Shown: positions 9,948 through 17,535 of the stretch, in pieces | How positions within the stretch are numbered: position 1 is the stretch's first letter | How the letters are laid out: the number at the start of each line of letters is the position of its first letter | NCBI RefSeq assembly: GCF_003609995.1 | Contig: NZ_AP018786.1 | Location: forward strand, 1,436,001-1,500,000 | DNA length: 64,000 bases | Source: Sutterella megalosphaeroides | Lineage (GTDB): Bacteria > Pseudomonadota > Gammaproteobacteria > Burkholderiales > Burkholderiaceae_F | Reading direction: 5' to 3' | Notes under the pieces: generated by a model | What the model saw: only the letters and a program-made list of their open reading frames with translations | What the model was told of the DNA's origin: nothing | The model's database searches: none | Program-made: the position numbers and the translations under genes

Positions 9948-11270
9948 TCAGTTCTCCTCATTGAAGATTTCGACGTACTCTTTCTCTCCGAAGAGCGGCC
10001 ACGAGGGTTCCTCGCCCCTTACGAAGCGGATGAATTCGCCCGAGAAGCGCTTCCAAAGCGCCGCCATGCGTTCGGGGTTTCCGCCCGCGAGCATCGGGCT
10101 CTTCCAAGCGGGGAAAGTTCCGAAGAGGAATGGAAGATCGATGCAGTGGCAGGCGCCGTAGATCGAATCGGGAGCCTCCCAGTCAAAGCGGTACTTGCGA
10201 GTCGGCACGCCCGCGTTGCTTAGGGCCTTCACGTACTCGAGAGCGGGCGCGTCAAAGCGCGCTTGCTGTACCTTCGCAAGACGGTTGAGCCCTTCGGGAG
10301 AGCGATCGTCCGAGAATGCGAGCGTTTCGTTGCGAGTCGTACCGAGCACGATGCGAAGGTTCTTGCGCTTTGCGCCTGCGACCGATTTCTCAATGACGGC
10401 TGCGGGCTCGAAAAGCGCGTCGTCGACGGGCTTGAAGAGCATCCCGCCGAATTCCTTCCCGTGCGCTTTGAAGGCCACGTCGGTCGCAAGGAGAATTTCG
10501 TTGACCGAAAGTCCGAGCGCATCTTCGCGAAGCGTTTCGAGGTCGGTGTCGACCCGGCAGCCCGCAGCCGAGAGGAGCGTCTTTGCGATGCGGTGCGCGT
10601 CTGCTTTTTTGTGGTTGCCGCGGCCGATCGAGGGGCTCATGATCCAAGCGGACTCGAAAAGCCCGTCCGTTTCGGGCATGCCTGCAAGCGTGACGATCGC
10701 ATTGCCGCCCGCCGACTGACCGACGAGCGTCACACGCTCGGGATCGCCGCCGAAGGAGCGGATGTGGGTGTTCACCCATTGAAGGGCCGCTATCCAATCG
10801 AGGACGGCAAGATTCTCTTCATTGACGCCCGGGTACTGCAGAAAGCCGAGCGCACCGAGCCGGTAGTTGACGCCCACAAAGACTGCGGGACAGGCCTTGG
10901 CGAGGGTGCTCCCGTCGTACCAGTCGAGCGACCCCGCGCCGCAGAAGTTCGCACCCCCGTGGAACCAGACGATGACGGGGAGGTCCTTCGCATTCTCGGG
11001 CGCAACAAGCGTAAGGGTGAGCGCCGCTTCGGAGAGCTCGCGGTTGATGGCTCCCATCGGACGGTCGAGGTCGGAGGGCCCCTGAGGGAGGATGGGACCT
11101 TCGATCGTTGAGTCCAGAACGCCCGCCCACGGAGCCTTGGGTTCCGGAGCCGCCCAGCGGCGCTTCCCCACGGGAGCTTCGACGAAGGGAATGGTTCGGA
11201 AGCAGACGAGGCCCCCTTTTGCTTCGCCCTTCATGAGCCCCGACGGGGTTTCCACGACGATATCGATCAT
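9948..11270 (-). CDS. type B carboxylesterase
   Basis: 440 aa alpha/beta hydrolase of the carboxylesterase/lipase type B family, somewhat short for it. Visible: oxyanion-hole HGGANFCGAG near residue 105, nucleophile elbow GQSAGGN near residue 190, a later NETLAF segment that can supply the acidic residue, and catalytic His in GACHCIDLPFLFG near residue 390. No signal peptide, so cytoplasmic. First gene of a two-gene operon with the YfcC transporter, divergent from a GntR regulator. Hydrolyses a carboxylic ester or similar; substrate unknown. ATG at 11270 with a GGAG-type site upstream. Confidence 0.88.
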   Translation of the reverse strand: MIDIVVETPSGLMKGEAKGGLVCFRTIPFVEAPVGKRRWAAPEPKAPWAGVLDSTIEGPILPQGPSDLDRPMGAINRELSEAALTLTLVAPENAKDLPVIVWFHGGANFCGAGSLDWYDGSTLAKACPAVFVGVNYRLGALGFLQYPGVNEENLAVLDWIAALQWVNTHIRSFGGDPERVTLVGQSAGGNAIVTLAGMPETDGLFESAWIMSPSIGRGNHKKADAHRIAKTLLSAAGCRVDTDLETLREDALGLSVNEILLATDVAFKAHGKEFGGMLFKPVDDALFEPAAVIEKSVAGAKRKNLRIVLGTTRNETLAFSDDRSPEGLNRLAKVQQARFDAPALEYVKALSNAGVPTRKYRFDWEAPDSIYGACHCIDLPFLFGTFPAWKSPMLAGGNPERMAALWKRFSGEFIRFVRGEEPSWPLFGEKEYVEIFNEEN

Positions 11271-11301
11271 GATCGTCTCTCCTTTCCTGGGTTAATGCCA
11301 A

Positions 11302-11320
11302 TCACCTGTTCGCTAGGTGA
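11302..11320. promoter_or_regulatory. candidate GntR operator
   Basis: Perfect 6-bp arms TCACCT / AGGTGA separated by 7 bases, about 30 bases upstream of the esterase start in the divergent esterase-gntR intergenic region. Position and symmetry fit a binding site for the adjacent regulator. Inferred only. Confidence 0.4.
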
Positions 11321-11529
11321 ATATGTTCGTACTCTAATCCGAAACAAACATCTTTCAAAGCGGGGAAAACGTGGAGCCTCAAGACATTACGGGGCAAGCC
11401 GCACCGTCGCAACGGAGAATGCGCGGCTCGCACGATGCCGCTTGAACGGAGCCGGTTCCTCGTACTTTCACCCGCTCGCCTTACAATCAAGGAGAAAAAC
11501 AAAGATCCTCCCGCACGAAACTCGAGTCC

Positions 11530-12276
11530 ATGTCCGCACTGCGCATCAAAAAGACCACCGCCGCCGACCTCGTCACCGACCGCTTGAAGGAGCTCGTTCT
11601 ATCCGGAAAGTGGGCGATCGACGAGAAACTCCCTTCGGAGGCATCGCTTGCCGAACTTTTCGGCGTCAATCGCCTGACGGTGCGCATCGCGCTCCAGCGC
11701 TTGAATGCTCTCGGAGTCCTTGAGACCCGCGACGGAGAAGGGACCTTTGTGCGGAGATTCAACTTCGGGGCGCACATGAAGACCCTCACGGACTTCCTTA
11801 TGACGCCTGAGCTTATGGCAAGCATCGGCGAATACCGCATCGTGCTCGAAGGCGAGTGCGTGAGGCTTGCCGCAGGCCGCACGACGGAGGCGGACTTCGA
11901 GTGCCTCGAGAAGCTCTTTGAGGTCTTCCGAGCGACGGTTGACGAGTACGAGCCCGGCATGGATCCCGAGGCGAAAGATGCGCTCTTTGAGCGCACGCTC
12001 GACTGCACGCTTGATATTCACGGCGAGATCTGCCGGCTCTCGGGCAATCCGCTTCTCGCCTATGCCTTCGAGATCGCCCGCGAGCCCATCCGCCGCTACA
12101 TGCGCGAAACGGCGAAGAACCGCCTCGACGACGTCGACGAAGCAGGGCGCAGTCCCTGGGTGGAGCTCCATTCCGAGGTGATTGAGGCTATGAAGGCAAA
12201 GGATCCCGATCGGGCGCGCGCGTGTCTTGAGCTCATCATCTTTGCGAAGACGGCCGAGGAGGCGAAGCGGAGGTGA
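11530..12276 (+). CDS. GntR-family (FadR/FCD type) transcriptional regulator
   Basis: 248 aa. The N-terminal winged helix (LPSEASLAELFGVNRLTV near residues 35-55, then GEGTFVRRF) is typical of GntR. The C-terminal helical half, with FLMTPELMASIGEYRIVLEG and a conserved His segment (TLDIHGEICRLSGN), fits an FCD effector domain. These dimers usually repress a neighbouring catabolic operon until a carboxylate ligand binds. Divergent from the esterase-YfcC operon, its probable target, with a 19-base inverted repeat between them. Confidence 0.9.
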   Translation: MSALRIKKTTAADLVTDRLKELVLSGKWAIDEKLPSEASLAELFGVNRLTVRIALQRLNALGVLETRDGEGTFVRRFNFGAHMKTLTDFLMTPELMASIGEYRIVLEGECVRLAAGRTTEADFECLEKLFEVFRATVDEYEPGMDPEAKDALFERTLDCTLDIHGEICRLSGNPLLAYAFEIAREPIRRYMRETAKNRLDDVDEAGRSPWVELHSEVIEAMKAKDPDRARACLELIIFAKTAEEAKRR

Positions 12277-12455
12277 GGGTCGCACTGCCGATAAGGGCGA
12301 ACGGGTAATGCGCGGGATAGCCGGAGCCGTGTCCGAAGTAACGGCGTCATGGAGAATTCCACCGAGGTCGGCCGACGGACGCCGCGATAAGATGGAAAGC
12401 GTCTTCCTATCCATCCGACCGCGTGAGCGGTCTCTCAACACCTTCAGGGGTCTTT

Positions 12456-12722
12456 ATGAAGAACGGGACGTACGACTTTCCCATCCGAACCCCGATGACG
12501 GATTCGCAGCGGGAACTCGCCATGCTTGCGCTGTGGACCGCTTTCGAGCAGCACGTGAGGGCGGAGGAGCCCGACCACGCAGAGGCTCTTTTTCAAGCGA
12601 TGGCGCATCCCGACGCCGCGTCGGACGCCGACGTCTGCCGGGCGTCCGTGTACCTCATGGGGTCGGTCTTTCGATTGACCGGTGCGAACCGGGAACTGGC
12701 TCTTCGGTTCATCCTGGACTAG
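12456..12722 (+). CDS. small hypothetical protein
   Basis: 88 aa from the ATG at 12456, preceded by AGGGG; an in-frame ATG at 12423 has no clear site. Mostly helical, no membrane segment or signal peptide, a single Cys. The stop at 12722 is followed after about 90 bases by a terminator, which supports a real gene. Family not recognised. Confidence 0.55.
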   Translation: MKNGTYDFPIRTPMTDSQRELAMLALWTAFEQHVRAEEPDHAEALFQAMAHPDAASDADVCRASVYLMGSVFRLTGANRELALRFILD

Positions 12723-12812
12723 AAATTCGAACGACCGCGCGAGATTTCCGCCGGTCGATTCGGTCCGACCCGAATCGATTCCGTCCGGTTCAACCGGAAA
12801 CCGGCTGCCGAT

Positions 12813-12850
12813 CCTGCCTTGACCTCACGATCGGGCAGGGTTTTCATTTT
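12813..12850 (+). terminator. Rho-independent terminator after the 88-aa gene
   Basis: CCTGCC (12813-12818) pairs with GGCAGG (12834-12839), followed by a T-rich run starting at 12841. Confidence 0.65.
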
Positions 12851-12933
12851 TGCCGAACGGATATCAGGACGTATCTTTGCGAAGTTGTTTCATCGTCCTT
12901 GTTTCCGGAGTTCCCATAATCGAACTTTTTCTT
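12819..12933 (+). repeat. dispersed repeat, copy B
   Basis: Partner of 8304-8417. The same ordered blocks appear: GACCTCACGATCGGGCAGGG, ATATCAGGAC, TTTGCGAAGTTGTTT and CGAACTTTTT. It is more diverged in the middle and starts in a terminator stem, as copy A does. Confidence 0.5.
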
Positions 12934-13133
12934 CCCGTCAAGCACGGTTTCGAATAGTTTCATCTTCGAGGTTGGAATCCGTACTTACGATGATGTGACT
13001 AGATTCAAGGTGCGGGTATGATTCCTCGTGTTCTTTCGACCGACGCTTCGAGGATCAGGGCGGGCGAGAGCCTGTCCGGCGAAGTTTCAGGACCAACATG
13101 TCGCTCGAAGGAACGTCAAAAGGAGTTTACGCG

Positions 13134-14006
13134 ATGACTATTTCTCGTCGTCATTTCTTTGAAGCCGCCGTTGCGGCGGGCGTTGTCGGGACCACGCTTT
13201 CGCAGGGCGCGTTCGCCAAACCCAAAAACCCGATTCCGCCGCAGAAGATCTCCCCGAAGCGCCGCGTGCTCATCCAGTCGAGCTCGCGCTACCACAATTC
13301 CGGCTACCTCGACTTCGCGGGCGAACAATACGAAAAGCTCTTCGAAGGTCAAAAGCCCGACATCCTCTTCGTGCCGTATGCCAAGGTGGCGGGCACGTAC
13401 GACGACTACGAAAAGCAGGTGCAGGACGCGTTCAAGCCTTTCGGGCACAAGATCGTCTCGATCCATCACTTCAAGGATCCGCAGCAGGCGGTGCGCGAAG
13501 CGAAGGCGATTGCCGTGGGCGGCGGCAACACTTGGGCGCTTGTGACGCGCATGTACGAAGCGGGCATCATCGAACTTATTCGCGAACGGGTCAATGCGGG
13601 CGTTCCGTATTGCGGCTGGTCCGCGGGCGGCAACGTCGCCTGCCCGACGCTTCGCACGACGAACGACATGCCGATTGCGGAGCCGCCGTCCTTTAACACA
13701 TTCGGCTTCATCCCGTTCCAGACGAACCCGCACTTCATCTCGGGCGGCACGCAGGGCTTGAACAACGAAACCCGCGAAGACCGTCTTGAAGAATTCCTCT
13801 GGTACAACAAGGACGAGGAAGTGATCGGTCTTCCGGAAGGGACGGCGCTCTTTGTGACGGGCGAATTCGACTGCGAAGTGATCGGACCGAAGGACTCGGA
13901 AGCGCTCTACTGGTTCCGCCAGGCCGATAAGGGCATGACGCTCGAACGCATCGCGCTCGGCACGAAGTTCGACGTTCGTAAGATCGTCCCGGGCGGAAAG
14001 CTCTGA
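13134..14006 (+). CDS. pepE: PepE-like alpha-aspartyl dipeptidase (peptidase S51) with Tat signal
   Basis: 290 aa from the ATG at 13134 (AAAGGAG 9 bases upstream). The N-terminus SRRHFFEAAVAAGVVG, ending GAFAKP, matches a twin-arginine signal, so the product is probably periplasmic; E. coli PepE is cytoplasmic. S51 features: GGGNTWALVTRMY, the nucleophile in PYCGWSAGGNVACPT, and the NPHFI segment bearing the catalytic His. Family members cut Asp-X dipeptides; cyanophycinases share the fold. Alone in its transcription unit. Together with the asparaginase and AspT-like exchanger it points to aspartate acquisition. Confidence 0.88.
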   Translation: MTISRRHFFEAAVAAGVVGTTLSQGAFAKPKNPIPPQKISPKRRVLIQSSSRYHNSGYLDFAGEQYEKLFEGQKPDILFVPYAKVAGTYDDYEKQVQDAFKPFGHKIVSIHHFKDPQQAVREAKAIAVGGGNTWALVTRMYEAGIIELIRERVNAGVPYCGWSAGGNVACPTLRTTNDMPIAEPPSFNTFGFIPFQTNPHFISGGTQGLNNETREDRLEEFLWYNKDEEVIGLPEGTALFVTGEFDCEVIGPKDSEALYWFRQADKGMTLERIALGTKFDVRKIVPGGKL

Positions 14007-14422
14007 TCGAACACATGGCAGAGGCGCTCGGCCGCTCCCGGCGAGTCTCGGCGCAAGGGAGGGGCTGTGGTACCTGAGCCTGAAAACTAAACGGGGCCCT
14101 CAACAAAGGGCCCGAACATCGGGCGGCGCGGATTCGTTCGCGCCGCTTTTTCGTCCGTCGTTTCGTCCGTCGATTCGGTCGGACGTATGGACGGCTTCCG
14201 ACGTTTCGGATGGCGGGAACGAAGTTTGTCGATCCCGTCAAACCCGCCGAAGCGCGACCGCGGCCGAGCGACAAGCGACACACCCGCGGTTGCGTTTGGT
14301 TACGCGAAGGAGGGCAAAAATCGGGGTTTACCCCTATATTCCTCCGTAAGGTCGGTCCTCTAATGTCGGAATATGGGTCGGAATTCCCGAGAACGTCCGT
14401 CCCACAGTCAACAGGAGGATTT
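14007..14422. other. 416-base intergenic region
   Basis: No gene seen. It contains a perfect GGGCCCT/AGGGCCC hairpin (14094-14113, 6-nt loop, no T-run) and a short tandem array of a CGTCCGTCG-like unit near 14150-14180. The promoter of the five-gene operon beginning at 14423 should lie at its right end. Confidence 0.5.
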
Positions 14423-16153
14423 ATGGCCGAAACGACCGCTCCCGACCTCACGGCACGCATCGCAGAACTTTATGAGACGGATGCATTGGATGAGATCATC
14501 CGCCTGATTGAAAGTACGCCCGGCTACGAGCATGATCCCGAGCTTGTGGGCTCGCTGGCCCGTGCCTACGGCGCCATCGCCGAACCCGGCGAAACAGAAC
14601 GCCTTGAAAAAGCGCTCGCTCTATTGGATACGGTCGACGAGAAGGACCGCGAGAACCATTATTGGCACTATCGACGCGCCTACGCGCTCTTTTATCTCGA
14701 TCGGGTGATCGAATCGCTCCTGCACTGGGAAAAGGCGCTCGAATACCGTCCGGGCGACGAGGATACGCTCGACTTCATCCGGATGAGCAAGAACGAACTG
14801 GTCGCGGAGCGCTTTTTCCATCCCTTCCGCGAGCGCGTCGAAACGATCGCGGAGGAATTTTCTAAGATCGAAACCGAGCTCTACGACACCGCTGTGCTCG
14901 GGGAGCTCGGGCGCGAGACGGCCTTGGCTCGGATCCGAGCGCTCTTTGCGCCCGTCGCGAACCCGAAGTGGCTCTTCGAGCTCTCTGAAGAAAAGACGGA
15001 GGGGCAGGGCGGCAAGCCCCGGATGAAACTCACGCTTTCGCCTTGCGGCTGGTTCATGACGGCGTTTCCGATGCGCGAATGCCTGCGGCGTCTCGCCGAA
15101 AGGGCGAACGCGCGGTGGACGTTCGCTCTCGGGATCGAGCCCCTGCACGATCCGGAGAGTCTCATGCGTCTCGTTCGGGATGCCGGCAAGCGGACGCTCC
15201 ACGGGAGCGACCTTCGCGTCGTGCCGCAGCGACTCGAAGACGGAACCTGGCGACTCGGCTTTTTCGGAGACGACCTCCTCGGCGTCACCGAAGAGGAGGC
15301 CCCCGAACTCTTCGAAGCGCTCGAATGGTTCGTGAGGAAGTCCGTGGGCGAAGCCGCGCAGATGAGGTGGTTTTCGTCCATGAACCTCTACCGCCGCACG
15401 CCCGACGAAACCGGGGTTCCGTATGCGGAATTCGCCGACTTCGTGCGCGAGTGCGTGCCCGAGACGCAGACCTTCTCGATGGCGGACCTTCTCTCGCAGG
15501 AAACGGTCGTCGATCGGCGGCCCGACCGCGAGCCCGATTGCGACGTGCTCCTCGACGCCTTCCATCTCGAAACGGGTTGCGCGCCGCTTCACAACGGGTA
15601 CGGTGCGGCCGATCGGGACAACATGATCGAGCTTGAGCGCCAGGGGATCACGGCCGGCATCTTTATGATCCGTTTGTCGCCCGAAGCCTCCGACAAGGAA
15701 AAAGCGACTGCGCGCGACGCCTTGGAAGCGCATTTGCGCGAGGCACTGCCTGCGGAATCCGTGCTCGTCACCGGTCGCGGGAGCGCTCTGCGGTACGAAT
15801 ACGTCGAGTGCTTCGCGTGGGAGAGCGGCCCCGTGGTTGCGGCCGCGCACGACCATGTTCAGAGCGACCCGCGCATCGCTTGGGCCGCCTTCCACTCGTT
15901 CCTTCGGGAGGCGGGCACGCTGATTCTCAAGGACCTCGAAAGCGCTCCGGAAAGTGCCGAAGAGGGCGCTGACGAGGGTGCCGATGAGAACGCCGACGGG
16001 CGCACCGACGAAGCCGATGTCAAGCCCGAAGCTCGAACCGAAACTGCAACCGAAACTCAACCCGAAATCCAACCCGCGCGCGACGACGTCGCCGCCGCCG
16101 CTGAAAAGGAGGAACCCGCCCGAGAAAGCCCGATCCCGATCGCCCATGCCTGA
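14423..16153 (+). CDS. TPR-containing protein of unknown function
   Basis: 576 aa from the ATG at 14423, which has a near-perfect AGGAGGA seven bases upstream; an extension to 14210 is rejected. Residues about 10-125 are helical repeats (ARAYGAIAEPGETE, HYRRAYALFYLDRVIESLLHW, EYRPGDEDTL) typical of TPR. A large mixed region follows, with no catalytic motif I recognise. The C-terminal ~60 residues are Glu/Ala/Asp/Thr-rich and disordered. No signal peptide or membrane segment, so cytoplasmic. First gene of a five-gene same-strand operon (DUF1266, two ankyrin proteins, YbjN). Probably an assembly scaffold; function unknown. Confidence 0.8.
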   Translation: MAETTAPDLTARIAELYETDALDEIIRLIESTPGYEHDPELVGSLARAYGAIAEPGETERLEKALALLDTVDEKDRENHYWHYRRAYALFYLDRVIESLLHWEKALEYRPGDEDTLDFIRMSKNELVAERFFHPFRERVETIAEEFSKIETELYDTAVLGELGRETALARIRALFAPVANPKWLFELSEEKTEGQGGKPRMKLTLSPCGWFMTAFPMRECLRRLAERANARWTFALGIEPLHDPESLMRLVRDAGKRTLHGSDLRVVPQRLEDGTWRLGFFGDDLLGVTEEEAPELFEALEWFVRKSVGEAAQMRWFSSMNLYRRTPDETGVPYAEFADFVRECVPETQTFSMADLLSQETVVDRRPDREPDCDVLLDAFHLETGCAPLHNGYGAADRDNMIELERQGITAGIFMIRLSPEASDKEKATARDALEAHLREALPAESVLVTGRGSALRYEYVECFAWESGPVVAAAHDHVQSDPRIAWAAFHSFLREAGTLILKDLESAPESAEEGADEGADENADGRTDEADVKPEARTETATETQPEIQPARDDVAAAAEKEEPARESPIPIAHA

Positions 16154-16271
16154 CGGCCTTCGGACGAGGGCGGACGAGGGCGTAAGAAGGCGTCGAAAAC
16201 AGAGAGACGCTTTGTTGTCGCCCTGTCGTCCCGTCGTCCGGTCGAACCAACCGCCCATGAAGGAGTTTTCC

Positions 16272-17342
16272 ATGACCGACAAATCCACAGAAGACATGCT
16301 TCGCGAACAGGCGCAAGCCGTTCTCAAGGTCCAGGAAGAAGCGCTCAAGACGCAGATGAAATTGATGGAGTCCCTCTACGGGAACAATCCGGAAATGCTC
16401 GCGATGATGAAGGCGCAGATCCAACAGAGTCTCGCGAACCAGAGCGCTCTCGTCGAGCAGGCCCAGACCGCGGCTTTCGAGGCGGTGGCGGCCGCGCAGC
16501 GCGGCGAAGGGTTCGACCCGCAGGCGCTCGTTTCGACCCTGCAGCAAAATGCGCAGTCGATGGGCTACGCCTTGCCCGTCAAAACCGATGCCGATCGGGA
16601 AGAAGGGTACGCTCAGGCGCTCAACTTCATCGGGCAGCTCCAGACGTCATTTACGGAGCCGCCTGCCCGGAGCGTTCCCCGCGGATCGCGCGAAGCCCGC
16701 GTCTTCGGGTACCTCCTCGGCGGGATCGTCGGGACCCTGAACGGGCACGAACTGGAGCAGCTCGATCCGGAAGCGCACGAGCCCTTCTACGAAGAACAGG
16801 TCCGCTCGATCCTTTCCGACTACTGGGGAATTGAAACGGCCGAAGAGCTCGAAGAGCGTCTCGTCGATCTGCTCGAAGAAGGCGGCATGTCGGTGCAGTA
16901 CGGGTACTACGGCGAAACGGAGAACTTCGACGAAATCGCCTCCGAGCTCGATCCTGAAGACGTCGAAGGCGAAACCGAACGCTGGAAGTTCGCGCGCTAC
17001 GCCCGCACGATCCGCACGCCCGAAGCGATGCGCGCCTGGGACATCGGTCGTGCGGCTTCGCTCGTACGCTGGGGGCATTTCGTCGGGATGCTCGACGAAG
17101 AGACCGCCGAGTCGATCCTCGAAGCCTGCGCCGAAGAGGCGTGCGCGCGCTTCGAAGGCTGGCGCGACTTTGCGGCTTCGTACCTCTTCGGCGGGCTTTT
17201 CTGGCGCTTGAACGCGGGCGAAGACGAAGCGGCCGACTGGCTCGAAAACGCGGGCGGCGCCTGCGCGGAACTGCTCGATACCGAGGACGATGCCGGGGGC
17301 GAGTGGCAGCGCAACGCTTGGGTGGCAAGCCTCACGGACTGA
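16272..17342 (+). CDS. DUF1266-domain protein
   Basis: 356 aa from the ATG at 16272, GGAG upstream; the longer frame to 15954 overlaps the TPR gene and is rejected. Residues about 1-110 are a Gln/Met/Ala-rich helical, coiled-coil-like region. Residues about 140-340 match DUF1266 as in E. coli YbeR/YbeU: GYLLGGIVGTLNGHELEQ, ILSDYWGIETAEELEERLV, MRAWDIGRAASLVRWGHF, and GWRDFAASYLFGGLFW. The domain has no established activity. Second gene of the operon, 118 bases after the TPR gene. Confidence 0.85.
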   Translation: MTDKSTEDMLREQAQAVLKVQEEALKTQMKLMESLYGNNPEMLAMMKAQIQQSLANQSALVEQAQTAAFEAVAAAQRGEGFDPQALVSTLQQNAQSMGYALPVKTDADREEGYAQALNFIGQLQTSFTEPPARSVPRGSREARVFGYLLGGIVGTLNGHELEQLDPEAHEPFYEEQVRSILSDYWGIETAEELEERLVDLLEEGGMSVQYGYYGETENFDEIASELDPEDVEGETERWKFARYARTIRTPEAMRAWDIGRAASLVRWGHFVGMLDEETAESILEACAEEACARFEGWRDFAASYLFGGLFWRLNAGEDEAADWLENAGGACAELLDTEDDAGGEWQRNAWVASLTD

Positions 17343-17535
17343 GGGACTGAGGCCTTCCGAAATCCCGAAGTCCCCGAAGTTCCGGAGGCTCGTGAAGAAG
17401 ACGCTCTTGCGAGATTCCGGACTTCGGCCTGAAGGTCGGGCAGGGCGCGTGTTGCATGGTGCTCGTGCGCCCGGCCCCGCCCGTACCCCGTCCGTTCTCT
17501 TCTCTTTCCCGATTCCTCGCTTCCCGGAGGTCGCC

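Larger units (their letters stand above)
12723..13133. other. 411-base intergenic region
   Basis: No gene seen. It contains near-repeats of a ccggttcaaccgg-like sequence (about 12765-12800), the terminator at 12813-12850, repeat copy B, and the presumed promoter of the PepE-like gene. Confidence 0.5.
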
